DNA from: a bacterium
Lineage (GTDB): Bacteria > Desulfobacterota > Binatia > HRBIN30 > CADEER01
Reading direction: 5' to 3'
Assembly: GCA_019637795.1 (NCBI GenBank)
Contig: JAHBUY010000001.1
Coordinates: 62,001 to 126,000 of the forward strand
DNA length: 64,000 bases
Shown: in pieces, positions 32,800 to 44,957 of the stretch
How the letters are laid out: each line of letters opens with the position of its first letter
Numbering within the stretch: the first letter of the stretch is position 1
Notes under the pieces: model-generated
What the model was told of the DNA's origin: nothing
Databases searched by the model: none
Seen by the model: the letters and a program-made list of their open reading frames with translations, nothing else
Program-made: the position numbers and the translations under genes

Positions 32800-35043
32800 T
32801 CACGCCCCGACGGCGGCGCGCAGGCGATCCGGCTGACGCAGCGGAAACTCGATCACCACCCGCACCCCGCGCGGCTCGTTGTCGCGGACGCGGATGTACG
32901 CGTGGTGATCGGCGACGATCGCGGACACGATCGCCAGCCCGAGACCGCTGCCGTCCTTCTTGGTGGAAAAATACGGCTCGAAGACCCGCGCCTGCACGTC
33001 GGGCGTCATGCCGTGGCCATTGTCCGCCACCTCGAGGCGCACCAGGCCGATGCGCGGATCGTGGGCGATCGAGACCTCGATGCGGCCGCCGCCCTCGCCG
33101 CCCTTGCAGGCGTGGACGGCGTTGTCGAGCAGGTTGATGACCACCCGCTTGATGGCGTCGGGATCGATGTCCACCGCCGGCAGCCTCTCGGGCGCCGTGA
33201 AGGTGAACGCGACCTCGCGATGCCCTTCGCGGAACAGCACCAGCGCCTCCTCGACGACGGCGCGCAGATCGTGCGGCGCGACCTCCAGCGCCGGCAGGCG
33301 GGCGAAGGCGGAGAACTCGTTGACCAGCCGCTTCAACTGCTCCACCTGGGCGCCGATGGTGCGCGTGCACTCGTCGAGCAGCGCCCCATCCTCCCCCTGC
33401 AGGGTGCTGGCGTAGCGCTTGCGCAGCCGCTGCGCCGAGAGTTGGATCGGGGTGAGCGGGTTCTTGATCTCGTGCGCGATGCGGCGCGCCACCTCGCGCC
33501 ATGCCTCCATCCGCTCGACGCGGAGCAGGAAGGTGACGTCCTCGAAGAAGAGGATCATGCCGAGCGGCATCCCCTCCTCGTCGCGCAACGCGGTCGCGGT
33601 GGCGAAGGCGGTCACCGGCCGGGCACCGCCCGCCAGTTTGAGCTGCAGCTCGAGTCGATCACGGCGCTCGCTGCGCAGGCGTTCGATCAGCTCCGCCACC
33701 GGCTGCAGATCGGCGCGCGCGAAGACGTCCTGCCAGCGCCGGCCGCGCGCGTCCTCGCAGCGCAGCCCGAGCATGCTGGCGGCGGCCGGGTTCACCGTCG
33801 CCACCGCGCCGGTGGGATCGAGCGAGACGACGCCGGCCGTGATGTTCTCGAGGATGCTCTCGATGTAGCGATGGCGCTCGGCGAGCTCGCCGTGGATCGT
33901 CTTGAGATCGCCGGCCATGCGGTTGAACGAGGTGACCAGCGTGCCGATCTCCTCGTCGCCGCCGGCGGCGGCGCGATAGTCCCAGTTCCCCTGCGCCACC
34001 TCGCGCATGCCCTCGCCGAGGCGCTGGATCGGCACCGTGATGCCCTTGGCGAAGTAGAAGCCGAACCAGGTCGCCGAGAACAGCACCACCAAGGTGATGA
34101 GGAAGAAGGTGATCGTGTAGCCGCCGCGGATCGGCTGCTTCAGCACCTTGAGCTGACGGTACTCGTCGACCGCCTTCGCGGTGCGGCGCGCGGCGGTCGA
34201 CACGTCCTGCGAAATGGCCCGCGCCACCACCACGGCGGCGACGACCCCGCCCTCCGGATCGCGCGCCGGCACGCCGCCGACCACGAGATCGCCGCGGCCG
34301 AGGCGTTCGGTGCGCGCGAACTCCTGCCCCTGGGCGAACAGCGCCCGCAGCTCGCCGCGCGGCAGCGGCACGCCGCGCGCGGCGATGCGCTCGCCGTGCG
34401 CGGTGGCGATCGGACCGGCGGGGCTGACCACGTCGATGCCGTCGACGCGCTGGTTCTCGCGCTCGGTCGAGAGCAGCGAGTTGAGCTCGGCGCGGCGCGC
34501 GCTGGCGAGCAGGCCGCGGCGCTCGATCTCGCGCGCCACCCGGTCGCCGACCACCAGGGTGTCGTCGGCCGCCTGCTGGTAGTAGCGGTGCGCCACGTCG
34601 AGCGCGCCGGTGAGCGCGGTCTGCACCCGCAGGCCGAACCAGTTCTCGATCACGCTGGCGAAGAAGCCCTGGGCGACCACGAACAGCAGCACGGTCGGGA
34701 TCAGCGACAGGCTGGCGAAGGCGAGCACCAGGCGGGTGCGCAGGCGGGCGCCGAGGATGCGGCGCCGCCGCTCGACCACCAGCTTGGTGAGATTGCGCGC
34801 CACCAGGAACACCAGCAGCACGAGCAGGATCAGGTTCAGGTTGATCAGCAGGAAGAAGACGATGTTGCCGGACTGCGACGGGCTGTCCTGGAAGTCCGGC
34901 AGGCGGGTCTGGAAGAAGGCGAAGACGACGAACGCCACCGCCGTCACGGCAATCAGCACCGCCTCGCGCCGCCGCCTCCGCACCTCGTCCCGGGGCAGGT
35001 CCGACGAGGCCAAGCGGAGCTGTCTGAGCCACCGCGGGATCAA
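32800..35043 (-). CDS. NtrY-type membrane sensor histidine kinase
   Basis: The protein has ~747 residues. Two membrane helices lie near residues 25-80, a third near 105, then a periplasmic sensing region and a further helix near 290. HAMP (FAKGITVPIQRL) and PAS (VVSLDPTGAVATVNPAAA) follow. The phospho-acceptor His524 lies in RRIAHEIKNPLTP, and the ATPase has DNAVHA, DNGHGM, FEPYFST and GSGLGLAI. NtrY kinases usually partner NtrX; here the adjacent partner is REC-LpxC. The start is uncertain. A TTG at 35043 lies seven bases after a promoter -10 box and may be leaderless; a GTG at 34983 is the alternative, and a TTG at 35079 is inside the -35 box. Confidence 0.92.
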   Translation of the reverse strand: MIPRWLRQLRLASSDLPRDEVRRRRREAVLIAVTAVAFVVFAFFQTRLPDFQDSPSQSGNIVFFLLINLNLILLVLLVFLVARNLTKLVVERRRRILGARLRTRLVLAFASLSLIPTVLLFVVAQGFFASVIENWFGLRVQTALTGALDVAHRYYQQAADDTLVVGDRVAREIERRGLLASARRAELNSLLSTERENQRVDGIDVVSPAGPIATAHGERIAARGVPLPRGELRALFAQGQEFARTERLGRGDLVVGGVPARDPEGGVVAAVVVARAISQDVSTAARRTAKAVDEYRQLKVLKQPIRGGYTITFFLITLVVLFSATWFGFYFAKGITVPIQRLGEGMREVAQGNWDYRAAAGGDEEIGTLVTSFNRMAGDLKTIHGELAERHRYIESILENITAGVVSLDPTGAVATVNPAAASMLGLRCEDARGRRWQDVFARADLQPVAELIERLRSERRDRLELQLKLAGGARPVTAFATATALRDEEGMPLGMILFFEDVTFLLRVERMEAWREVARRIAHEIKNPLTPIQLSAQRLRKRYASTLQGEDGALLDECTRTIGAQVEQLKRLVNEFSAFARLPALEVAPHDLRAVVEEALVLFREGHREVAFTFTAPERLPAVDIDPDAIKRVVINLLDNAVHACKGGEGGGRIEVSIAHDPRIGLVRLEVADNGHGMTPDVQARVFEPYFSTKKDGSGLGLAIVSAIVADHHAYIRVRDNEPRGVRVVIEFPLRQPDRLRAAVGA

Positions 35044-35050
35044 CGGGGGG

Positions 35051-35079
35051 AGTCTAGGAGGGGCGGAGGTTGGGGGCAA
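35051..35079 (-). promoter_or_regulatory. candidate sigma-70 promoter for the NtrY/REC-LpxC operon
   Basis: Minus strand TTGCCC (35079-35074), 17 bases, TAGACT (35056-35051). Transcription would begin close to the TTG at 35043. The stretch is C-rich with no purine-rich ribosome-binding site. Confidence 0.5.
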
Positions 35080-35180
35080 GCACGCCCGGAAGCGGGATGC
35101 CTACGCCCCGTGCCCGTGCCTGGGCCCGACCGGCCGCCGGCTTCGCACGCGAGCACAGGGGGAAGGGCGACGTGGGCCGG

Positions 35181-35393
35181 TCAGCGCCGGAACAACCAGA
35201 ACAGGAGCGTCAGGGCGATGCTGACGAGGATCGAGGTGGCGAGCGGGAAGTAGAAGGTCACCGGGCCGCGTTCGACGACGATGTCGCCGGGCAAGCGGCC
35301 CAGCCACGGCAGGCGGCCGGCGAACGTGAGGACCAGGCCGACGGCGAAGAGGACGCCCCCGGTGATCATCAGGAAGCGGCCGAGGTCGCCCAT
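35181..35393 (-). CDS. DUF2905 family small membrane protein
   Basis: The protein has 70 residues and two membrane helices separated by the family motif LPWLGRLPGDIVVERG. The second helix is preceded by FYFPLATSILVSI. DUF2905 proteins are of unknown function and are often found next to ruv genes or queA. Here the gene starts three bases after the ruvB stop and is the last of the ruvCAB operon. Confidence 0.9.
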   Translation of the reverse strand: MGDLGRFLMITGGVLFAVGLVLTFAGRLPWLGRLPGDIVVERGPVTFYFPLATSILVSIALTLLFWLFRR

Positions 35394-35396
35394 GGG

Positions 35397-36430
<1,034 letters not shown>

Positions 36431-36434
<4 letters not shown>

Positions 36435-37018
36435 CCGCTCAGCTTCTGCAGCGCCTTCCGGATCACGTCCGCCAGCTCGTGCGCCCCCGCCGCGCTGGCG
36501 GCGCGCACGGCGCGTTCGGCGTCGGCGGCACGGTAGCCCAGATTGACCAGAGCGGAAACCGCCTCGGCATCGCTGGCGCCGTCCGCCGCCGCGTCCGCGG
36601 ACGGGGCCAGCATCAGCTTCCTCACCCGGTCCTGCAGCTCGACGACGAGGCGCTCGGCGGTCCGCTTGCCGACCCCGGGAATCGCCACCAGGCGGGCGAC
36701 GTTGCCGCTCGCCAACGCCTCGCTCAAGTGGTCGGCCGGCAGCCCGGACAGGATGTTCAGCGCCATGCGCGGGCCGATCCCGGAGACGGTGATGAGCGCC
36801 CCGAACAAGGCCTGCTCGGCGGCGCTGGCGAAGCCGAAGAGCTCGAGCGCGTTCTCCCGCAGGTGGGTGTGGATGCCGAGCGTCACCTCCGCGCCCTCCG
36901 CCGGCAGGGCGCCGAAGGCGGTCAGCGACACCAGCACGCGATAGCCGACGCCGTGCACGTCGACGATCAGCGCCTCCGGGGACTTGAGCGCCAGGCGACC
37001 GGTGAGGCGCGCGATCAT
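36431..37018 (-). CDS. ruvA: Holliday junction protein RuvA
   Basis: The protein has 195 residues. The OB-fold begins [28 protein letters not shown]. Two helix-hairpin-helix motifs follow ([15 protein letters not shown] and [16 protein letters not shown]), and the C-terminal domain III ([17 protein letters not shown]) contacts RuvB. The tetramer cradles the four-way junction. It overlaps both neighbours by four bases (ATGA), giving ruvC-ruvA-ruvB as a single coupled unit. Confidence 0.97.
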
Positions 37019-37617
37019 CGCCGCCAGCTCACCCGCCGACCGCGGCCGGCGCCGCCCCAGCCACGCGCCGCGGCGGCGGCGAGCAGCGCGTCGCCGTGGC
37101 CGGCGTGGGCGTGGCAGATCGCGGCGCCCAGCGCGTCCGCCTCGTCCGCCGCCAGCGCCTCGCCGACGGCCAGCAGTCGCCCGACCATGAGCTGCATCTG
37201 CGCCTTGGTCGCCCGGCCGCTGCCGGCCACCGCCAGCTTGATCCGCGCCGGGCTGTACTCGGCGACTCCGATGCCGGCGCGGCTGGCGGCGACCATCACC
37301 GCGCCGCGCGCCTCGCCGAGCCGAAATGCCGACTGGATGTTGTCGCCGACGAAGGTCTGCTCGAGGCTCAACGCGCTCGGCCGGAAGCGTTCGCAGAGGT
37401 CGAGCATCGTGTCGCAGATCAGCGCCAGGCGGTCGGCACGGACGCCCTGGCAACGCAGGATGCCGCTGGCGACCCGCGCCAGCCGGGCGCCGCGCGCGTC
37501 GATGACCCCCCAGCCGAGCACGACGGTGCCGGGATCGACGCCGAGCACGCGCAACGCCGGCGGCAGCGCGCCGGCGCGTGGGCCGTCTCCTGCTGCGGCG
37601 CGTCGGTTCCCGTCCAC
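37015..37617 (-). CDS. ruvC: Holliday junction resolvase RuvC
   Basis: The protein has 200 residues. The four acidic catalytic positions are visible: Asp in VLGVDPGT, Glu in LSLEQTFVG, and two Asp in [13 protein letters not shown]. RuvC nicks symmetric strands of the junction. The start is a GTG with GGAGGGGGA directly upstream. The N-terminus carries about 20 extra residues before the usual start, and the C-terminus is Gly/Arg-rich. Confidence 0.95.
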   Translation of the reverse strand: MDGNRRAAAGDGPRAGALPPALRVLGVDPGTVVLGWGVIDARGARLARVASGILRCQGVRADRLALICDTMLDLCERFRPSALSLEQTFVGDNIQSAFRLGEARGAVMVAASRAGIGVAEYSPARIKLAVAGSGRATKAQMQLMVGRLLAVGEALAADEADALGAAICHAHAGHGDALLAAAAARGWGGAGRGRRVSWRR

Positions 37618-37653
37618 TCCCCCTCCCCTCCGCCGCCGGGTCCCGCCCCGCGA

Positions 37654-38406
37654 TCAGGCGGCGCTCAGCCGTTCCAGCTCTTCCGGCGGGATGTCGAAGT
37701 TCGACGCCACTTCCTGGACGTCGTCGTGGTCCTCGAGCTCCTCGACCAGCTTCAGCGTCTGCTCGGCCTGCGCGCCGGTGAGGCTCAGGGTGGTCGACGG
37801 GACCATGCTCAGCGCCGCGCTGCTGGTGGCGATCTTCGCCTTCTCCAGCGCCTCGCGCACCGCCTCGAACGCGTCCGGCGCGGTGCTGACGGTGAAGACG
37901 TCGCCGTCATCGCTGACGTCGTCCGCGCCGGCGTCGAGCGCCACCTCGATCAGCCGCTCCTCATCGACCGCCGTCCTGTCGACGGTGAGGATCCCCTTCT
38001 TGCTGAACATCCAGGCGACGCAGCCGGCCTCGCCCATGTTGCCGCCGAAGCGGCCGAAGAGGTGGCGCAGCTCCGACACCGTGCGATTGCGGTTGTCGGT
38101 CATCGCCATCACCAGCACCGCCGCCCCGCCGGGTCCGTAGCCCTCGTAGGTGACTTCCTCGTAGGTGACACCCTCGAGCTCGCCGGTCCCCTTCTTGATG
38201 GCACGCTCGATGTTGTCGGTCGGCATGCTCTGGGCGCGCGCCGTCGTCACCGCCGTGCGCAGGCGCGGGTTGGCGTTGATGTCGCCGCCGCCCAGCTTGG
38301 CGGCGACGGTGATCTCCTTGATCAGCTTGGTGAAGAGCTTGCCGCGCTTGGCGTCCTTCGCGGCCTTCTTGTGCTTGATGGTGCTCCACTTGGAGTGGCC
38401 TGACAT
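37654..38406 (-). CDS. yebC: YebC/PmpR family regulatory protein
   Basis: The protein has 250 residues, beginning with the invariant [22 protein letters not shown] (shown here only as family signature) and containing [14 protein letters not shown] and the [12 protein letters not shown] end. YebC proteins act as transcription regulators in some bacteria, and recent work links them to relief of ribosome stalling at proline stretches. GGGAGAG precedes the ATG. Gene order yebC-ruvC-ruvA-ruvB is widespread, which supports co-transcription from the promoter at 38437-38466. Confidence 0.96.
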   Translation of the reverse strand: MSGHSKWSTIKHKKAAKDAKRGKLFTKLIKEITVAAKLGGGDINANPRLRTAVTTARAQSMPTDNIERAIKKGTGELEGVTYEEVTYEGYGPGGAAVLVMAMTDNRNRTVSELRHLFGRFGGNMGEAGCVAWMFSKKGILTVDRTAVDEERLIEVALDAGADDVSDDGDVFTVSTAPDAFEAVREALEKAKIATSSAALSMVPSTTLSLTGAQAEQTLKLVEELEDHDDVQEVASNFDIPPEELERLSAA

Positions 38407-38436
38407 GGATGCTCTCCCGCAGCGGATTCGGGCTGA

Positions 38437-38466
38437 TCGTTAGCACACGCGCGGGCGCCGCTTCAA
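38437..38466 (-). promoter_or_regulatory. candidate sigma-70 promoter for yebC-ruvCAB
   Basis: Minus strand TTGAAG (38466-38461), 18 bases, TAACGA (38442-38437) in the context TGCTAACGAT. The leader would be ~25 bases and includes the GGGAGAG ribosome-binding site. Confidence 0.5.
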
Positions 38467-38535
38467 CGCGTTCCCGCGCCGCCCGCCCGCGGGCAAGTCT
38501 TCGAAGTCACACAACTTTCGGCGCGCAGCCGGCGT

Positions 38536-38799
38536 TCAGGATGGACCTCGGAGCAGGCCGTCGAGGTGGCCGCCCTGCTCCAGCTCGTAGAGCTCGTCGA
38601 ACCCGCCGATCGCCTGCTGATCGATGAAGATCTGCGGCACCGTGCGTCGGCCCGACGCCTCGATCATCTCGGCGCGCCGCGCCGCATCGCCGGTGACGTC
38701 GATCTCCTCGTACGCCACGCCTTTGCGATCGAGCAGGCGCTTGGCCTGGACGCAGTAGGGGCAGGACACACTGGTGTAGATGCGCACGGGGGCGGCCAT
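38536..38799 (-). CDS. grxC: glutaredoxin 3
   Basis: The protein has 87 residues, the classic small glutaredoxin. The redox motif CPYC is at residues 13-16, followed by EEIDVTGD, the cis-Pro TVPQIFI and GGFDELYELE, all glutaredoxin signatures. It reduces disulfides at the expense of glutathione. The frame is open for 25 more codons, but the ATG at 38799 is six bases after the -10 box of a good promoter and lacks a Shine-Dalgarno, so a leaderless message is predicted. It is divergent from mazG. Confidence 0.93.
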   Translation of the reverse strand: MAAPVRIYTSVSCPYCVQAKRLLDRKGVAYEEIDVTGDAARRAEMIEASGRRTVPQIFIDQQAIGGFDELYELEQGGHLDGLLRGPS

Positions 38800-38805
38800 G
38801 GAGCA

Positions 38806-38834
38806 GTTGTAACGAGGGGGTCCGGGGGGAGCAA
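38806..38834 (-). promoter_or_regulatory. sigma-70 promoter giving leaderless grxC
   Basis: Minus strand TTGCTC (38834-38829), 17 bases, TACAAC (38811-38806), then six bases to the ATG at 38799. Confidence 0.6.
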
Positions 38835-38862
38835 TCCACCTCGACCCGCGCGCCGAGGCGCG

Positions 38863-38891
38863 TTGATTCCCCATCCGGTGCGCGCTAGCAG
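38863..38891 (+). promoter_or_regulatory. sigma-70 promoter giving leaderless mazG
   Basis: TTGATT (38863-38868), 17 bases, TAGCAG (38886-38891), then six bases to the ATG at 38898. It lies back to back with the grxC promoter, with 28 bases between the two -35 boxes. Confidence 0.6.
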
Positions 38892-38897
38892 CCGGGC

Positions 38898-39686
38898 ATG
38901 ACCGTCGGCGAAGCCTTCGAAGGGCTGGTGCGCATCATGCACCGGCTGCGCAGTCCCGGCGGCTGCCCGTGGGACGGCGAGCAGACGCACGCCTCCATCA
39001 AGCCGTACACGATCGAGGAGGCGTACGAGGTCGCGGAAGCGATCGACAGCGGCGACGATCGCGAGCTCTGCACCGAGCTCGGCGATCTGTTGCTGCAGAT
39101 CGTCTTCCACGCCGAGATGGCCGGCGAGCGCAACGCCTTCACGGTCGCCGACGTCATCGCCGCGATCAGTGACAAGATGGTGCGCCGCCACCCGCACGTC
39201 TTCGCCGACGTGCAGGTGAGTGGCGCCGACGACGTGCTGCGCAACTGGTCGCGGATCAAGGCCGCCGAACGCAGGGCCGGCGGCGACGCCTCGGCGTTGG
39301 CCGGCGTGCCGCGCGCCATGCCGGCGCTGCTGCGCGCGCAGCGGCTGGGCGAAAAGGCCGGCCATGCCGGGTTCGACTGGAGCGATGCCGGGGGGGTGCT
39401 CGCCAAGGTGCGCGAGGAGCTCGGCGAGCTCGAGGCGGCGCTGGCGACCGGCGATCGGGCGCACGCCGCCGCCGAGCTCGGCGACCTGCTGTACGCCGCC
39501 ACGTCGCTGGCGCGGCATCTCGGCACCGTCGCCGAGGACGCGCTGAACGGCGCCGCCGACCGCTTCAGCGATCGCTTCCGGCACATGGAATCGGCGCTGG
39601 CGGCCGACCAGCGCGACGTCCACGGCGCAACGCCCGAGGAGCTGGACGCACTCTGGCAGGCGGCGAAGCGCGCCCTGGCGCGGTAG
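38898..39686 (+). CDS. mazG: nucleoside triphosphate pyrophosphohydrolase MazG
   Basis: The protein has 262 residues with two MazG domains. The first begins LRSPGGCPWDGEQTHASIKPYTIEEAYEV and has the ELGDLLLQIVFHAE metal motif. The second has KVREELGELEAAL and ELGDLLYAATSL. MazG hydrolyses NTPs, including damaged ones, to NMP and pyrophosphate, and in E. coli lowers ppGpp. The ATG has no ribosome-binding site and is six bases after a -10 box. Confidence 0.95.
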   Translation: MTVGEAFEGLVRIMHRLRSPGGCPWDGEQTHASIKPYTIEEAYEVAEAIDSGDDRELCTELGDLLLQIVFHAEMAGERNAFTVADVIAAISDKMVRRHPHVFADVQVSGADDVLRNWSRIKAAERRAGGDASALAGVPRAMPALLRAQRLGEKAGHAGFDWSDAGGVLAKVREELGELEAALATGDRAHAAAELGDLLYAATSLARHLGTVAEDALNGAADRFSDRFRHMESALAADQRDVHGATPEELDALWQAAKRALAR

Positions 39687-39727
39687 CCGCTGCGCCCGCG
39701 CTCCCGGCCGCGCCGAGCGCCCGCGGG

Positions 39728-41365
39728 TCACGCACGCCGCGCGCGTCGGATGCGCGCCGCGATGGTCCGGCGGACGCTGGCCACCTCGGGCCCGCCGAGC
39801 GCCACCGCGGCGGCCCCGTACAGGGCGCCGCCGGCGGCGATGATGCCCGTCAGCGCCAGCGCGCGATGCAGGCCGGGCGCCATCCAATCGACCATCGGCG
39901 CCAGCCCGGCGAGCAGCGCCGCCATCGCCAGCGACGCAACGGCGGCGCGCAGCAGCGAGCCGCCGATCGTGCTCGTCTCCAGGCCACCGAGGCGACGGTT
40001 GATCGGCACCGCCAGCAGCGCGGCATTGACGGTCACCGCGATCGACGCCGCCATCGCCAGGCCGACGTGGCCGAGGTCGGCGATGCGCAGCGCGCCCGCG
40101 ACGCCACCGATCGCCGCCCCCAGGGACGAGCCGCCGGCGTAGGGCAGCGCGCCGACCAGCGCCAGGCTGGCCAGCAGGTTCACCGCGAAGGCCCCCGCCG
40201 CGGCCCACATCGGCAGGCGCGGCTCGCGCAGGGCATAGAACGCCGGCGCGATCACCCGCACGAGCGCCAACGCCCACAGCCCGGCGGCGTAGGCCTGCAA
40301 CGCCGCCGCCGTCAGCTCGACATCGGCGGCGGTGAAGGCGCCGCGCTGGAACAGCACCGCGGTGATCGGCCGTGCCAGCAGCACCAGCGCCACCGTCGAC
40401 GGCACCGCGACGTAGTTGGTGAGCGCGATCGCGAAGCTGAGGCTGTGGCGCATCTCGGCGTGCGCCTGCCGCACCGCCTGCTCGGCAAAGCTCGGCAGGG
40501 CGGCGGTGCCGAGGGCGACGGCGACCAGACCGATCGGGAACTCGAGCAGTCGGCCGGCGTACCACAGCGCCGAGACGCAGCCGGCGGGCAGCAGGGAGGC
40601 GATGCTGGTGCTGAGCAGGACGTTGATCTGGTACATCGCCGTGCCGAGCGTCGCCGGGGCCAGCAGGCGCCAGATCGCGCCCAGCGCCGGATGGCGCGGC
40701 TCCCACGCCGGCATCACCGCGGTGCCGTCGCGGCGCAGCGCCGCGATCTGCAGCAGCAGTTGCAGCGCGCCGCCGAGCAGGACGCCGACCACCAGCGACG
40801 CGACGCCGAGGCGCGAGGTCAGCGCCACCGCGGCGGCGATGATGCCCAGGTTGAGCAGCACCGGCGACAACGCCGGGGCGAGGAAGTGGCGGCGGGCGTT
40901 GAGGTACCCTCCGTAGACCGCGACCAGCGAGATCAGCAGCAGGTAGGCGAACAGCCAGCGCGCCAGGCGATCCGCGAGGGCCCGGGTGGCCGGCTCGGCC
41001 GCGAACCCCGGGGCCAGCAGCGCCATCCAGGCCGGGGCGAAGATCACCCCCAGCAGCGTGAGGGCGACCAGGGCCAGCCCGAACGCGGCCACGGTGGCGC
41101 GCAGGGCGCGCTCGGCGGCGGGTGGCGGGCCGGCGGCGAGGTAGGAGCCGAACACCGGGACGAAGGCGGCGCTCATCGCCCCCTCCCCCACCAGCCGGCG
41201 CAGCAGATTGGGCAGCCGGAAGGCGACGAAAAAGGCATCCGCCGCCGGCCCGGCGCCGAAGTAGTAGCCCGTGACGGCATCGCGCACGAGACCGCTGACC
41301 CGGCTGGCCAGGGTCAGGGCTCCGACCTGCCCGGCGGCGCGGGCGATGCGGCGGTTCTCGCTCAT
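39728..41365 (-). CDS. murJ: lipid II flippase MurJ
   Basis: The protein has 545 residues with 14 predicted membrane helices. Family signatures include the start SENRRIARAAGQVGALTLASRVSGLVRD (cited as a block, residues 2-29), YYFGAGPAADAFFVAFRLPNLLRRL and GEGAMSAAFVPVF. MurJ flips lipid II to the periplasmic side for peptidoglycan synthesis. A CCGGAG precedes the ATG. It is divergent from rpsT and convergent with mazG. Confidence 0.95.
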   Translation of the reverse strand: MSENRRIARAAGQVGALTLASRVSGLVRDAVTGYYFGAGPAADAFFVAFRLPNLLRRLVGEGAMSAAFVPVFGSYLAAGPPPAAERALRATVAAFGLALVALTLLGVIFAPAWMALLAPGFAAEPATRALADRLARWLFAYLLLISLVAVYGGYLNARRHFLAPALSPVLLNLGIIAAAVALTSRLGVASLVVGVLLGGALQLLLQIAALRRDGTAVMPAWEPRHPALGAIWRLLAPATLGTAMYQINVLLSTSIASLLPAGCVSALWYAGRLLEFPIGLVAVALGTAALPSFAEQAVRQAHAEMRHSLSFAIALTNYVAVPSTVALVLLARPITAVLFQRGAFTAADVELTAAALQAYAAGLWALALVRVIAPAFYALREPRLPMWAAAGAFAVNLLASLALVGALPYAGGSSLGAAIGGVAGALRIADLGHVGLAMAASIAVTVNAALLAVPINRRLGGLETSTIGGSLLRAAVASLAMAALLAGLAPMVDWMAPGLHRALALTGIIAAGGALYGAAAVALGGPEVASVRRTIAARIRRARRA

Positions 41366-41379
41366 CTCCGGCGGTCAGA

Positions 41380-41408
41380 TTGCCTTGCCCAGGCACCCAT
41401 GGTAGGCG
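41380..41408 (+). promoter_or_regulatory. candidate sigma-70 promoter for rpsT
   Basis: TTGCCT (41380-41385), 17 bases, TAGGCG (41403-41408). The leader would be ~20 bases and contains GAGGAGG seven bases before the GTG start. Confidence 0.5.
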
Positions 41409-41435
41409 AACGGTTTCCAGCGAGGAGGACCATCT

Positions 41436-41708
41436 GTGGCCAACCGGCACGCGTCCGCGATCAAGCGGAACCGGCAGAACGAGAAGCGACGCCTGCGCAA
41501 CCGCTCGGTGCGCGCCAAGGTGCGCTCGGAAGTGCGCAAGGTGCGCGAGGCGGTCGCCGGCAAGGACGCCGGGGCCGCGGCGACGGAGCTCAAGACGGCG
41601 ATCAAGGAACTGAGCAAGGCGGCCTCGAAAGGCATCCTGCACAAGAACGCCGCTTCGCGTCGCATCGGTCGTCTCAGCAAGCAGGTGGCCGCGCTGCAGC
41701 GCGGCTGA
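41436..41708 (+). CDS. rpsT: 30S ribosomal protein S20
   Basis: The protein has 90 residues. It is Lys/Arg-rich and helical, with the S20 pattern ANRHASAIKRNRQNEKRRLRN at the N-terminus (positions 2-22) and KGILHKNAASRRIGRLSK near the end. S20 binds 16S rRNA early in 30S assembly. The start is a GTG with GAGGAGG seven bases upstream. The stop codon lies inside a hairpin shared with the convergent lptE stop. Confidence 0.96.
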   Translation: MANRHASAIKRNRQNEKRRLRNRSVRAKVRSEVRKVREAVAGKDAGAAATELKTAIKELSKAASKGILHKNAASRRIGRLSKQVAALQRG

Positions 41709-41736
41709 TCCGCCCCGCCGCCTCGGGCGGCATCAG
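41705..41736. terminator. hairpin containing both stop codons of rpsT and lptE
   Basis: CTGAT-CCGCCC (41705-41715) pairs with GGGCGG-C-ATCAG (41725-41736), eleven pairs with one bulged base and a nine-base loop. The rpsT TGA (41706-41708) and lptE TGA (41735-41733, minus strand) both lie in the outer stem. Confidence 0.55.
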
Positions 41737-42324
41737 AAGTCGTCCAGAATCCGGTCGTGAACGTCACGGGCGATCGAGCGCACCATGCGCTGGATCGCCC
41801 GTTGTTTTTCGGTCTCGGCGAGCTGGATGTCCGTCAGGTCGGCCAGGTTGGCGAAGTCGAGCGTGCCCTGCTGGAACTGCGAGGAGCTCGGCACCACGGT
41901 CTGGCGGCTGACGCTGTAGTCCTCGATCGCCAGCATGCGCTTGCCGCGCCACAGCACGGCGCCGTCGCTCTGCCGGGTGAGCACGACGTCGAGCACCAGC
42001 TTGGCCTCGTACTCGAGCGCCTCGTCGTCGGAGTTGAACGCCACCGGTCGCGTCTTGAACTCGCGGATCGTGCCGCTGATCACGCCCTCGCCCTCGCTCG
42101 GGTGCTCGCGCAGCGCCAGCGCGCCGTGCTCGTAGAACTCGCGCTCGACGGCGAAGGCCAGCGTCTTGCTCAGTCCCTCCTGATGCGACTCGTTGCGGAA
42201 CTCCCCCACGGCGACGCTGGTGATGTTGCCCGGCACCTTCGTCTGCTGGCCGGCGAGCGTGTAGCCGCAGCCGGACAGCAGCAGGCCGGCGAGCACCGCG
42301 GCGCGGACGCGGGGGCGCCAGGCG

Positions 42325-42338
<14 letters not shown>
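41733..42338 (-). CDS. lptE: LPS-assembly lipoprotein LptE
   Basis: The protein has 201 residues. The signal peptide ends in a lipobox LLLSGC (Cys24), followed by GYTLAG, typical of LptE. The body has [27 protein letters not shown] and the [25 protein letters not shown] strand. LptE plugs the LptD barrel and helps deliver LPS to the outer leaflet. The ATG lies inside the leuS 3' end (14-base overlap), an order also common in other proteobacteria. Confidence 0.9.
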
Positions 42339-44856
<2,518 letters not shown>

Positions 44857-44904
44857 GGCGGATTCGGTGGCAGCTACCAGAGGGTCGGGGTCAACAAAAG
44901 GATC

Positions 44905-44957
44905 GCGGATCACGCGGATTTCACGAATCGGGCTCCCGCTCGATCCGTGCGATCCGC
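44905..44957. repeat. GATCCGCG-type imperfect inverted repeat
   Basis: GCGGATCACGCGGAT (44905-44919) and ATCCGTGCGATCCGC (44943-44957) pair at 12 of 15 positions, in the 124-base gap between nusB and leuS. The GGATC/CGCGGAT words recur within it. It looks like a dispersed palindromic element rather than a gene-specific site. Confidence 0.4.
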
